Source: Lentisphaera araneosa HTCC2155
Lineage (GTDB): Bacteria; Verrucomicrobiota; Lentisphaeria; Lentisphaerales; Lentisphaeraceae
Length of the DNA: 58,943 bases
Direction of reading: 5' to 3'
Assembly: GCF_000170755.1 (NCBI RefSeq)
Contig: NZ_ABCK01000031.1
Coordinates: 1-58,943, forward strand
Below are positions 36,511 through 46,038 of the stretch, one piece after another. Every line of letters starts with the position of its first letter. The first letter of the stretch is position 1. A program made the translations under genes and the position numbers. The notes beneath the pieces were generated by a model. That model was not told the origin of the DNA. It searched no databases and saw nothing but the letters and a program-made list of their open reading frames with translations.

Positions 36511-38730
36511 ATGTCACTTATTAAAATCTTATTCTTCACCAGCCTTTTCTTTTGCGGCTTAGCCAAGGGAGAAAACTATTACCTTGCTCAGAATGGTACT
36601 GATGCGAATCCTGGCACAAAAGCTCAACCCTTCGGGACTTTTGCGAAGGCCGCAAAAGTTTTAAAAGCAGGAGACAGCCTCTTTATCCGAGAAGGTCGCT
36701 ATCGAAATACCATGAGCTTACAAAATCTTTATGGCCAAGTCTCTGCGCCCATCATCATTAAATCTTACCAAGGTGAAAAAGTCTTTATCGATGGCACTTA
36801 TCCCATTCAATCGAAATGGACTCTTTATAAAGAAAATATCTACGTCACGACTCTCGATCGCGATATCTGGCAAGTCTTCGTCAATAAGAAAATGATGATG
36901 CCCGCCCGCTGGCCCAACGCTCGTCTTGATGATGGCTCTGTATGGGAGCAGGACAAAACTTGGGCTCATGGTTCCCGTGAAAGTGAATTTGGAAAAATGG
37001 TCACCCGTCTCGGCAAGGGGCGTACCGATTTGGCCGCAACAAACTTCGATTTCACTGGCGCCATGGCGGTTCTCAATATTGGCAAATACCAAACCCATTC
37101 CCGCAGAGTTCTCAAACATCAAGCGGGTTCAAATGAATTCACCTATCAGCCTGACAATCCAGTCGTCAAACATAAAGTTTTTTGGGATGATGGCTACTGG
37201 GAAGAAACCCAGCGCTACTACCTAGAGGCACATATCAATTGTCTAGATGCTGAAGGAGAATGGTATTACAATCCTGAGACAAAGAAGCTTTACCTATGGG
37301 CACCAGGTGGCAAGAAACCAAAAAATGTTACTGGCCAAATACGTGACTATGGTTTAAAAGCCGAAAACGTTAGTCATGTCATTCTACAGGGAATCAACTT
37401 CTTCGGCTGCACTTTTTATTTCAATAATGCCACAAACTGCCATGTCCAAGACTGCCGCTTCACCTACTATGAGCATAGCAAACGCATGCTCGGCGTCGAA
37501 GACCCTGGCCTCCACGACGATTTCACTTGTTCGACGCGCATGCTAGGACCTAAAAACGGTTCTTGGAATAACATTGTTAACTGCACTTTCTCTTACTGCG
37601 ATGGCGGTGGCCTCGAAATGTCCGGGAAATATAACCGCCTCGAGAATATCCTTGCCCACGATATCGATTGGTCCGGTGTGGGATACCATAGCCTCCATCT
37701 TCAACATTCCGAAGATACAATCATTCGCCGAGTCACCGCCTATAATTCTGGTGCCTCAGAATTCCTCAACGCGGCTAAAGGTAGCCTCATTGAACTTTGC
37801 GATCTCGGCAAAGGCATCGGTTCACTTCAGCAGGACGGCGCCTCTATACAGCTGCGTCCCCATCAGCATTTCGGAACTATCGTACGCAAAAACTGGATTC
37901 ACGACAATACAAAATTTGGCATTCGTGCTGATATCGCCGGTGAGCTCCTTACACAGGAAAAAGATCCCACCGAATCTGAAGGCTCAAACATGACCGTCCA
38001 CAACAATGTCCTGTGGGGAATAAAAAAACGCCAAACATATAAACCTGCCATCCACATAGAAGGCGATCGTCATATGGTTTATAACAACACCTCATTCGCC
38101 AACGAAATTCGTGATATCTGCCTACCAGCTCATTCAGGCTGGGGCAATAAAAACACCATAACCCGCAATAATGTAACCGGCCCCAAGGGCATTGGTCTCA
38201 CTCGCTTCGATAAAGATGACCGCATCCCGGGCCAAGCTGACCGAAACTGGATGGGAAAGGTGCAAGAGCAACTAAGGGATTCAAGCCAAAGGGATTTCCG
38301 CCCCCGAAAAGATTCTGAGCTCATTGCCAAGGCCTACACCGTTCAGGGTCTAACTGAAAGCTTTTGGATGCGCAGGGGTGACTTAGGTGCCTATGATCAC
38401 GATTGTGAAAACTACTGGATCCCCGGCTTTCAAAGCTCTTTAGCCACTCACCCTATCCCCGCGGACTTTGCAAAAGCCAAAATTGATAGCGATCTTATCT
38501 GGCGGCAAGCTTGGCAATCAGACCAGGCTTTCGTTTACTTTGGAGAAGATAAAAACAAAATTCAAAATGCCACCGCAAGTTCCCCAGAATTGCTTTGCCG
38601 TAGTGATAAGAACATTGTAAAAATCAAACAAAATCTGATCCCAAATAAAACCTACTACTGGCGAGTCGACGCCATCCACAAGTCAGGTAAAATCCTCAAG
38701 GGTAAAGTTTGGTCTTTCGTTACGCAGTAG
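36511..38730 (+). CDS. Secreted right-handed parallel beta-helix protein
   Basis: 739 residues with a signal peptide (SLIKILFFTSLFFCGLAKG). The start of the mature part, YYLAQNGTDANPGTKAQPF followed by GDSLFIREGRY, is the DUF1565-like opening of many parallel beta-helix carbohydrate-active enzymes. The helix coils run to about residue 560 with repeated N/D-rich turns such as YNRLENILAHDIDWSGVGYH. The C-terminal 90 residues look like a fibronectin-III-like module (NKTYYWRVDAIHKSGKILKG). Polysaccharide lyase or glycosidase activity is plausible from the fold, but I cannot identify catalytic residues. It lies between the kinase operon and a sulfatase. Confidence 0.75.
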   Translation: MSLIKILFFTSLFFCGLAKGENYYLAQNGTDANPGTKAQPFGTFAKAAKVLKAGDSLFIREGRYRNTMSLQNLYGQVSAPIIIKSYQGEKVFIDGTYPIQSKWTLYKENIYVTTLDRDIWQVFVNKKMMMPARWPNARLDDGSVWEQDKTWAHGSRESEFGKMVTRLGKGRTDLAATNFDFTGAMAVLNIGKYQTHSRRVLKHQAGSNEFTYQPDNPVVKHKVFWDDGYWEETQRYYLEAHINCLDAEGEWYYNPETKKLYLWAPGGKKPKNVTGQIRDYGLKAENVSHVILQGINFFGCTFYFNNATNCHVQDCRFTYYEHSKRMLGVEDPGLHDDFTCSTRMLGPKNGSWNNIVNCTFSYCDGGGLEMSGKYNRLENILAHDIDWSGVGYHSLHLQHSEDTIIRRVTAYNSGASEFLNAAKGSLIELCDLGKGIGSLQQDGASIQLRPHQHFGTIVRKNWIHDNTKFGIRADIAGELLTQEKDPTESEGSNMTVHNNVLWGIKKRQTYKPAIHIEGDRHMVYNNTSFANEIRDICLPAHSGWGNKNTITRNNVTGPKGIGLTRFDKDDRIPGQADRNWMGKVQEQLRDSSQRDFRPRKDSELIAKAYTVQGLTESFWMRRGDLGAYDHDCENYWIPGFQSSLATHPIPADFAKAKIDSDLIWRQAWQSDQAFVYFGEDKNKIQNATASSPELLCRSDKNIVKIKQNLIPNKTYYWRVDAIHKSGKILKGKVWSFVTQ

Positions 38731-38844
38731 CAATATACTCCGATTTTCCAGTTGATATCGAAACCAATACGGCTCCCTCTTGAAAAGTTCTTTCTTGCTT
38801 TTTCATCATACTCATCATAACGTTTTGAACTTCAGCTTATATAC

Positions 38845-40247
38845 ATGAATAAATACGTAAATCCGGATCAAGCTATGAAAAACTTTTGTACTCTTTTATT
38901 CCTATTCTTAACCCCCTGCCTTATGGGAGCTCAAGAAAATAAAAACTATACCAACTTTGTCATCATTTTTCTCGATGATGCTGGCTGGGAAGATTTCCAG
39001 CCCTTTGGAGAAGATCATTTTCAGACTCCTCAAGTCAAAAAATGGCCTCCGAGGGCTCCACCTTTTTACAATTTTATGTTCCCCAAGCTATTTGCTCAGC
39101 CTCTCGTGCCGCTCTTCTCAGTGGCTCTTATCCACACAGAACTAATGTTTTTGGTGCCCACGGCCCCAATGGCAGAGGACCCCCAACTGAGTTTGCGACC
39201 ATCGCAGAGCCACTGAAAAAATCCGGATACAACACAGTTCATTTTGGCAAATGGCATTGCGGTGATACTAACGCCACACGACCTCTTGCTCGCGGTTTTG
39301 ATGAACATGCTGGTCTGATGTATTCCAATGATATGTGGCACCTCCACCCCATGCAGCCAAAGCATTGGGGTAAATTCCCCCTACGCTTCTGGAATAATGG
39401 CGAAATAGAGATTGAAGATATTCAGCCTAAAGATCAAAAAAACCTCACCAAGTGGGCAACAGAAAAATCAGTAGATTTCATTAAGCGCAATAAGGATCAA
39501 CCCTTTTTTCTCTATACCACACATTCCATGCCCCATGTCCCCCTCTATGTGAGTAAAGAGTTTGAAGGCATCTCTGGCCAAGGACTCTACGGTGATGTCC
39601 TTGCCGAATTAGACTGGTCAGTTGGTCAAATTAATCAAGCATTAAAAGATAATGGTATTGAAGATAAGACTATGATTATTTTCAGTTCTGATAATGGCCC
39701 ATGGGCGGGTTACGGTGACCATGCTGGCAAGCCCCCCTACCGCGAAGCGAAAGCTACCAGTTTTGATGGCGGAACTCGCAGTCCACTCATCGTTAAATAT
39801 CCAAAAATGATTCCGCCCAATAGCGCCTCGAAGAAAGTTTTTTGCTCAATTGACCTCATGCCCACTATTTTAGATCTCGCTGGAGGCCCTCATCCTGACA
39901 ATAAAATTGATGGCAAAAATGTCTTGGACTTAATGACTGATAAAAAAGGAGCCAAAAACCCACATCACTACTACTATTTTAGTACTGGCCGACACCTAGA
40001 AGCTATCATGAGTGCAAATGGCCGTTGGAAACTTCACCTGCCTCATAGTTACCGCCATGTACAAGTCGCAGGTGCAGATGGCTTCGATGCCAAATACTCT
40101 AGGCCTCAACAGCCTCTAGCACTCTACGACATGAAAAATGACCCCATGGAATCCAAGAACATCATTTCCAATTATCCTGAGTTAGCCGACGAACTCAAAC
40201 AAGCTGCCCAAGCCTATATAAAAAAGCCCCAAAGTAAACAGAAATAA
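38845..40247 (+). pseudogene. Formylglycine-dependent sulfatase, frameshifted
   Basis: A type I sulfatase that would remove sulfate esters from polysaccharide. The first frame (38845 on) gives a signal peptide and NFVIIFLDDAGWED, the Asp-Asp metal site, up to TPQVKK. The reading then continues in the -1 frame from 39042 with MASEGSTFLQFYVPQAICS. The active-site motif CSASR, with its formylglycine Cys at 39093-39095, then HFGKWHCGD, FSSDNGPW and a normal C-terminal subdomain all lie in the second frame. The break falls in the run of six A at 39037-39042; seven A would restore one 468-codon gene. This may be a true mutation, a sequencing error or slippage. ATG 38875 is an alternative start. Confidence 0.85.
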
Positions 40248-40414
40248 TCACATATAGCAAGCCTAGATATACCAACTCGTCCCTCTCCTTATGTTACTAC
40301 AGTAAATGATCAAATTGATCAATTTTTTTATACAAATTAAAAACAAATATTATAACAGATCTTTCATACGGTTGTCTAGTTAAGTAGAATCATATCAATC
40401 CTGGAGCTTTATCA

Positions 40415-41074
40415 ATGAAGTTATTTCTTAGTCTATCACTATTCATCGCCTCTTTTTCATTTGCATCTGAAAAACCCGAGGGTGCAATCCAGCTCATCGG
40501 TCCTGAGGGTATTAAAAATTTAGTTAATGAACAGAATCCCGATCAAAAGCTAAGCTGGACATTTAAAGATGGTGTCGCCACTGCAGCGAAAGAACATATT
40601 GTCACCAGCATGCCGGTAAATAACTTTAAAGCTCATGTCGAGTTCAAAGTTGTTAATAATCCAAATAAGAAAAAGAATAAAACTCGAGGTAACAATGGCA
40701 ATAGCGGAGTTTATATCCAACAACGCTACGAAATCCAAATACTCAACTCCTTTGGTCACGATGACGACTATCAAAAGTATGACTGTGCATCCATCTACAA
40801 ATTCAAAAAGCCCGATCACATCGTCTGCAAACCAGAAGGTGAATGGCAAACATATGATATTGAATTTTACGCAGCCAAATGGCAAGGGAAGAAAAAAATT
40901 GCCAATGCTCGATTAACATTGATTCATAATGGCGTCAAAGTTCACGACAATGTAGAACTACCCAATAAGACAGGTCACGGTAAAAAGGAGTCCCCAGAGC
41001 CACTTCCCCTCCGCCTGCAATACCATAGTAATCCCGTACAATTCAGAAATGTATGGATCAAAGAAATCAAATGA
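40415..41074 (+). CDS. DUF1080 protein (3-keto-glycoside hydrolase/lyase-like)
   Basis: 219 residues with a signal peptide (KLFLSLSLFIASFSFA). The single concanavalin-like domain has the DUF1080 core GNSGVYIQQRYEIQILNSFG near residues 95-115 and ends in LQYHSNPVQFRNVWIKEI. Members of this family have been shown to act on 3-keto-glycosides, splitting them after another enzyme has oxidised the sugar at C3. The neighbours fit: a cytochrome c (start overlapping by ATGA) and a beta-propeller dehydrogenase follow in the same operon. The activity is inferred from family and context. Confidence 0.87.
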   Translation: MKLFLSLSLFIASFSFASEKPEGAIQLIGPEGIKNLVNEQNPDQKLSWTFKDGVATAAKEHIVTSMPVNNFKAHVEFKVVNNPNKKKNKTRGNNGNSGVYIQQRYEIQILNSFGHDDDYQKYDCASIYKFKKPDHIVCKPEGEWQTYDIEFYAAKWQGKKKIANARLTLIHNGVKVHDNVELPNKTGHGKKESPEPLPLRLQYHSNPVQFRNVWIKEIK

Positions 41075-41955
41075 GAATCCTCATCGCACTTGCCGTTTTC
41101 TTGGCCTTTGCGATGGATGCAGATGCCAAGCCTAAAAAGAAGATGGCTAAGGCCGATCCTATAGCCAAAAAACTTTTTGAAGCCAATTGCCTCGCCTGTC
41201 ACGATCCAGTAAAAATGATTGCTGGTCCGACATTACACGAGATTCACAAACTCTACGAAAAGAACCCTCAAGGTATAGTGACTTGGGCGAAAAAACCTGG
41301 GCGAAAAAGACTCCAAGGCATTGCGATGCCCGCAATGGCTCACCTCCCCGAGAAAGACCTCAAACTCATTGCCGATTACATGATTTTTGCTGGAGCGCGA
41401 ATTTCTCCGAAGAAAAATAATAGAAAAAAAACCTTTAAAGAAGACTTAGGCAAAATTCAGCGAACTTTCATGCCAAACTCAAGTGTGGTCTCTTTTGCCA
41501 TTAAATACTCCGATGACCTCTCTCTCTGCTGGGATGCCGAAAAGGGTGCAACTCGCTATATCTGGCAAGGAACGCTGGACCCAAAAAGCCACTTTACGAG
41601 TAATGGTAAAACGATCCCCGAAATTGTCGGCAATGTGATCTATAAGTCACCTGAACCTTTATTCAAAAATATCCCTGAAAAAATCAACTTCCTCGGTTAT
41701 AAAGTGAATGATCAGGGCCTCCCAAGCTTTATCTACCAAAGGGGTGATTATCAATTCAGAGAAAGTCATAAATTCAGTGGGGGAAATATTTACTGGAATT
41801 ATCAAATTTCTGGCCTCGATGAATTGAGCTTAAAACTTCCAGAAATAAAAGGATACAAAACATCCGTGACTAAGGGAACGATGCAGCAGGGCTTAGTAGT
41901 GCTCAGCAAAAGCGATCTCAGTAATTTCACCCTAATCTTAAGCAAGGAGAAATAA
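41071..41955 (+). CDS. Exported c-type cytochrome with C-terminal beta domain
   Basis: 294 residues from ATG 41071, which overlaps the DUF1080 stop as ATGA; a longer reading from 41053 lacks a sensible signal peptide. Signal peptide RILIALAVFLAFAMDADA. One heme-binding motif, CLACH (in NCLACHDP), lies near residue 45, and the axial Met is probably in GIAMPAMAHLPEKD. The second half (about 125-294) is a strand-rich domain containing WQGTLDPKSHFTSNG, of a type found in PVC cytochrome proteins; its function is not known to me. It probably takes electrons from the dehydrogenase next door. Confidence 0.85.
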   Translation: MRILIALAVFLAFAMDADAKPKKKMAKADPIAKKLFEANCLACHDPVKMIAGPTLHEIHKLYEKNPQGIVTWAKKPGRKRLQGIAMPAMAHLPEKDLKLIADYMIFAGARISPKKNNRKKTFKEDLGKIQRTFMPNSSVVSFAIKYSDDLSLCWDAEKGATRYIWQGTLDPKSHFTSNGKTIPEIVGNVIYKSPEPLFKNIPEKINFLGYKVNDQGLPSFIYQRGDYQFRESHKFSGGNIYWNYQISGLDELSLKLPEIKGYKTSVTKGTMQQGLVVLSKSDLSNFTLILSKEK

Positions 41956-41957
41956 GC

Positions 41958-43451
41958 ATGCATAAATTGATCTTACTCATCACATGCCTCTTCTCACTCT
42001 TCCTCAATGCTGGCTATAAGATTGAACGCATTGATACGCCAAAAGGAGTGGATGCTCAAATTGGTGGGCTTGCTTTCATGCCCGATGGTCGCCTTGCAGT
42101 TTCCTTCAACTACGGAAAAATCTTTACTTACAATCCAAAAACCAATGAATGGAAACTCTTTGCCGAAGGCTTGCACCTCCCCCTTGGAATGGTCGCAATT
42201 AACAACCACGAACTCATGGTCATGCAACGCCCCGAACTCACTCGCATCATCGATTCAAACAAAGATGGTCGCGCCGATACCTATCTAAAATTTTACGATG
42301 ATTTTGGTCTATCTGGAAATTATCATGAATTTAATTTCGGCCCTGTAAGAGATAAAGACGGAAATTTTTATATCGGTCTCAATGTCGCCTCCAATAATGG
42401 CGGCATCCTCGAGGAACCACGCGGAAAATTCCTCAGTTACGATATTGAGAAAAAGGATCTAGAGGGGAAATACGACGTTAAACTCGTCAAAAAAACTGTC
42501 ACACGTATGTATAGCTGTGTTCCTTATCGTGGCTGGATCATGAAAATTGACCCCAAAGGAAAGGCGACTCCCTACGCCTCTGGTGTACGTTCACCCAATG
42601 GCCTGGGCTTTGATCACAAAGGTCGCCTCTTTGTCAGTGATAACCAAGGTGATTGGCTCGGAACAAGTAAGCTTCACCACATTCGCGAAGACGCCTTCCA
42701 CGGTCATCCCGCTTCTTTAATTTGGAAAGAAGGCTGGACCAAAGATCCCAAGAAAATGTCAGCTCAGGAACTCAATAAAATGCGCCAGCCCGCGGCTGCT
42801 CTCTTCCCCCAAGGTATTTTAGCTAATAGTCCCACTCAGCCACTCCTTGATTCTACACAGGGGAAATTCGGCCCCTTTAGCAATCAAATGTTCATTGGAG
42901 AAATGAATCTCAAGCGCCTCCTACGCTTTATTCCCGACGAAGTCAACGGCACCGTACAAGGTACACTCATTCACTTTCTCGATGGCAATGACTTGGGCAA
43001 TGGTAATAACCGTCTCGCCTTTGATAAAGATGGTGCTTTATGGCTAGGGAAAACGCATCTCTCTTGGGCGGGAGACGAAGGCTTAAAGAAAATTACTTGG
43101 GATGGCGAAGTCGATTTTGACGTGCACTCAGTAAAACAAATCCCCAATGGTTTCAGCATCAAATTTACTCAAAAAGTCGATGCGAAAATTGCGCTTTCCG
43201 CAAAGCATTATGCCATCAAAAAATATAGCTTTGATTATCACGCCAAATACGGTTCACCACGTAAAAACGAAGCGAATATCATCCCAAAATCAATTCAAAT
43301 TGCTGCGGATGGCATGAGTGTCAGCATCATTTTTGACGCACTTCAAAAAGCTCAAGTTTATCAATTTGAGCTCGCTAAAATCAAAAGTGCTTCAGGCAAA
43401 AAATTAGCCAGCCCCCTGTTCTGCTACAACTTAATAGAAAATCTCCAATAA
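41958..43451 (+). CDS. Exported PQQ/sorbosone-type sugar dehydrogenase-like beta-propeller
   Basis: 497 residues with a signal peptide (HKLILLITCLFSLFLNA), starting two bases after the cytochrome stop. The protein is a six-bladed-propeller type related to PQQ-dependent sugar dehydrogenases: GLAFMPDGRLAVSFN, EGLHLPLGMVAI, a Ca-loop-like DSNKDGRAD, GVRSPNGLGFDHKGRLFVSDNQGDW and NRLAFDKDGALWLGKTH. Unlike the blade motifs, the C-terminal extension (about 390-497) is not familiar. Together with the cytochrome it could oxidise a sugar to the keto form that the DUF1080 protein would cleave (inference). Confidence 0.82.
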   Translation: MHKLILLITCLFSLFLNAGYKIERIDTPKGVDAQIGGLAFMPDGRLAVSFNYGKIFTYNPKTNEWKLFAEGLHLPLGMVAINNHELMVMQRPELTRIIDSNKDGRADTYLKFYDDFGLSGNYHEFNFGPVRDKDGNFYIGLNVASNNGGILEEPRGKFLSYDIEKKDLEGKYDVKLVKKTVTRMYSCVPYRGWIMKIDPKGKATPYASGVRSPNGLGFDHKGRLFVSDNQGDWLGTSKLHHIREDAFHGHPASLIWKEGWTKDPKKMSAQELNKMRQPAAALFPQGILANSPTQPLLDSTQGKFGPFSNQMFIGEMNLKRLLRFIPDEVNGTVQGTLIHFLDGNDLGNGNNRLAFDKDGALWLGKTHLSWAGDEGLKKITWDGEVDFDVHSVKQIPNGFSIKFTQKVDAKIALSAKHYAIKKYSFDYHAKYGSPRKNEANIIPKSIQIAADGMSVSIIFDALQKAQVYQFELAKIKSASGKKLASPLFCYNLIENLQ

Positions 43452-43488
43452 GCTTAAGAAAGACGAAAACTTAAAGGAGATTTTACAA

Positions 43489-45438
43489 TCAGAGCTTAAT
43501 AGAACTAGGACTTGCAGTAGCTACTGAGCTTTCCTTAACAATAACTATGTCGGCCTTATCAACACCCGCTTTTATCATGAATGATTTACCATGAGGCACA
43601 TGAGGGGTGAAAGTTTTGCCTTTGATCCTCAAGGTGTACAGAATCTCACCCGATTCTTTTTCCACTAATTGCACAAGCGGGTTTTCTTTATTGAAAGTCA
43701 GGGTTCCCAGTTTCCCCCAATCAGCGGGAGAATAATTATCCAATTGGGAAATAACTTTCGGCCAAGCTTTAAATTGCTGAGCACCCGGCTTGGACAAATC
43801 CGCGTCGCGTGGCCAACATTCCGCAGTTATCTGACGCGTCTGCTTATTAAAACGAGCAATCACAAATCCCGCTGCTTTATTATCGAGGTTCTCGGGCTCA
43901 TTTGCATTCACATAAGCATGCATGGTCACTTTATTATTAAAACCATCTAGGTACTCACCCGTATAAGGCAAGGGGTTACCTGGAGCTTTATTGGCTCCCG
44001 CCTTCTCATCTTCAGGGTGCCAGTAACGACCATAAATACTATTGACAATCGCCGGTGAAACAATTGACCAAGGGCCATCATTGAATTCATCTATACCATG
44101 CTGTAGAAGAGTACTCAAATGCTGGTCCCCTGCTAAGTGAACTGAAAAACTTTTGCGGATGGCTTTTAAAGCTTTATTACGACCCGTTTGTGGCCAGCCA
44201 TTGGAATCCATATCTGCATGTAAACGTCTCTTGATAGGATCGGAGCCACCATGTAAATGTGCTGCCCCCGCAAATGGTGTTTGCGACAAAATAGCTTTCA
44301 TCTCTACTCCCTGCCATTGCGTACCCCATTCTTCGAGAAAATTCAACTGACGCTCACCAAGCAAAACTAAGCCCGGAACATCCACCGAGGCTGGATCGTA
44401 TTCAGGATTGCGTATGTGATCCGGACGCGGTCCCTGCTTTGGAATCTTACCATTGGGCCCTGACTTAAACTTCCTATCTTCTAAAATAGCAAAGTCGACG
44501 CCTCCAAGATTATAAGAGGTAAAATAAACGCCAATGCCTTGACCAATGGGACCTGGGTCAACAGGATCCGGTAAATGAGCCGTCTGACAGCGCTCTACCT
44601 GCTTAACGTATTCGGGATGATAAAAATACCCCCCCGTATTGCCATTGGGATGATCCGCTTTTTTGCCACTCTCACCCCATAAGTTCGCCTGACCCACATC
44701 GTGATCATCGGGAATGGTCACCACTGAGCGGTCTCTGAATGTTTCACGAAACTGCATGCCAAACATCAACCAGCCTGCCGTATGCTCTGTATGATCGTAG
44801 TGCTGATCTCCAGCAAAAAACAGCATATCTGGATCTGCTGCCAGAATATTTCTTACGTAGTTTGGGCGCCCCATACGGTCGCGAGATGAATTGCACGAAA
44901 GACTTGCAACTGAAATCTCGTCCTGATTTATCGGGTTCTTGCGAATTGAGCCTTTAAATTCCGCCTTGGCTCCGTGCCGAACTCTGTAGGCAATGGTCTT
45001 TGAATCGTCCCAATTTTCTATCCTAAAAAGTGCGGACCAACCAAGGTCATTGACCTTAGCTTTGGCAATTTCCTGCCAACCATTGCCCCTATCCACTTCC
45101 AAACTCACTTCTCGACTTTCATCTGGATACAAAGGAAAGAGCTGGGCACTCATTTTAAGTGTTTTATTATGTACTGTATATAAAGCAAAGGCCACGACTT
45201 CTTCTCGTGCTACTTTCAAATCGAGAAAATGCTGCCCCGTTACCGTCACACTCTTCTTCGGATGCCTCTTACCTCCGAGTTTGCCCTCTCGAGCTGCGTC
45301 TGCGACCTCCCACCATTTATTCGTTGCGGCTTTATCCAAATTATCTGGGTAAGGAGATTTCACTGGAACGTCACCCGGTTTTTGGGCTTGCATCGTCAGG
45401 CTCGCGAATAGCAGAGAAGTTAATAATTTTTTCAGCAT
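43489..45438 (-). CDS. PhoD-like metallophosphatase (alkaline phosphatase D family)
   Basis: 649 residues with a signal peptide (KKLLTSLLFASLTMQA). After an N-terminal beta-sandwich (about 60-185), the metallophosphatase core shows FAGDQHYDHT, TIPDDHDVGQ and, late in the domain, HLAGDQHLSTLLQHG, which carry the Asp, Asn/His and His metal ligands expected for PhoD. A C-terminal strand-rich extension follows. The family releases phosphate from diesters or monoesters outside the cell or in the periplasm using Ca/Fe. The gene converges on the DUF1080 operon. ATG 45438 has AAGGAAG upstream, and no operon partner is seen. Confidence 0.87.
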   Translation of the reverse strand: MLKKLLTSLLFASLTMQAQKPGDVPVKSPYPDNLDKAATNKWWEVADAAREGKLGGKRHPKKSVTVTGQHFLDLKVAREEVVAFALYTVHNKTLKMSAQLFPLYPDESREVSLEVDRGNGWQEIAKAKVNDLGWSALFRIENWDDSKTIAYRVRHGAKAEFKGSIRKNPINQDEISVASLSCNSSRDRMGRPNYVRNILAADPDMLFFAGDQHYDHTEHTAGWLMFGMQFRETFRDRSVVTIPDDHDVGQANLWGESGKKADHPNGNTGGYFYHPEYVKQVERCQTAHLPDPVDPGPIGQGIGVYFTSYNLGGVDFAILEDRKFKSGPNGKIPKQGPRPDHIRNPEYDPASVDVPGLVLLGERQLNFLEEWGTQWQGVEMKAILSQTPFAGAAHLHGGSDPIKRRLHADMDSNGWPQTGRNKALKAIRKSFSVHLAGDQHLSTLLQHGIDEFNDGPWSIVSPAIVNSIYGRYWHPEDEKAGANKAPGNPLPYTGEYLDGFNNKVTMHAYVNANEPENLDNKAAGFVIARFNKQTRQITAECWPRDADLSKPGAQQFKAWPKVISQLDNYSPADWGKLGTLTFNKENPLVQLVEKESGEILYTLRIKGKTFTPHVPHGKSFMIKAGVDKADIVIVKESSVATASPSSIKL

Positions 45439-45929
45439 AATGGGCTTCCTTCTGTTTTAAAAGTTTTTACTTAACACTCTAAACATTCGTTGCTCATAGT
45501 GAAATCTTTCGCCCACAAACAAAGAAAAATTATCATAATCTTTCATGATTACCCATAAAGCGGGGCAAAGCCCTTAATCGCCTGGTAGAGAATCTTGCCA
45601 GATAGGCGAATAAAAAGCATTTGCCCATACGGCAGTATCTTGCTGGGGGAGCTCGAGGGGGATAGCGTCTCCCCTCGTATGGGTCGCATCATGCCTGTGG
45701 GCAATCGTGTAATCTTTTACATACACACAATAAAAGTTATCCCTTCACCCAAAAAACTGATTGCCATAAGCTTTCAAATAATAGGAAACACGGCACCTAA
45801 GCATTTGATCCCATAGATAAAAACATTCTTTAGCTCTAAATTTTTGTATGAGTTCATGAATATTTTTGTATGAATTCTGCGTTTTTTGTAATGAATCGTT
45901 CAAAATGAAGTCTTTGTTAAAAAACTGAG
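45439..45929. other. Gene-free, hairpin-rich stretch left of the IS
   Basis: I see no convincing gene. The stretch holds several stem-loops: TCGCCT/AGGCGA (45578-45609) with an inner GG/CC pairing, and a larger nested structure with outer arms CCCATACG (45624-45631) and CGTATGGG (45676-45683) and inner arms GAGGGG (45655-45660) and CCCCTC (45671-45676). The nested unit contains GGGGGAGCTC, a sequence also next to the palindrome at 57981-58006, so it may be a dispersed palindromic repeat. Confidence 0.5.
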
Positions 45930-45978
45930 TTCTTCCTGAATCCGTGAGCTGAGGCTGAAAAATACAGCTAAAACAAGA

Positions 45979-46034
45979 AAACCTGTTGGTTTATAGTAAT
46001 TTAAGTTACCACACCAAAATCACCCAACAGGTTT
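45979..46034 (+). promoter_or_regulatory. Inverted repeat that can sequester the transposase ribosome site
   Basis: AAACCTGTTGG (45979-45989) is the exact complement of CCAACAGGTTT (46024-46034). The right arm contains the AGG ribosome site just before ATG 46039. A TATAGT box (45992-45997) lies in the 34-base loop. Transcripts entering from outside would carry both arms and hide the start; transcripts from the internal promoter would lack the left arm. Confidence 0.65.
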
Positions 46035-46038
46035 CCTC

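Noticed and set aside
39030-39050. Programmed -1 frameshift in the sulfatase
   Set aside because: The heptamer is C AAA AAA, not a proper X XXY YYZ site, and sulfatases are not known to use recoding; a mutation or sequencing error is more likely.
45595-45816. 73-codon open frame left of the IS
   Set aside because: It runs through nested hairpins and has no ribosome site or protein-like pattern.
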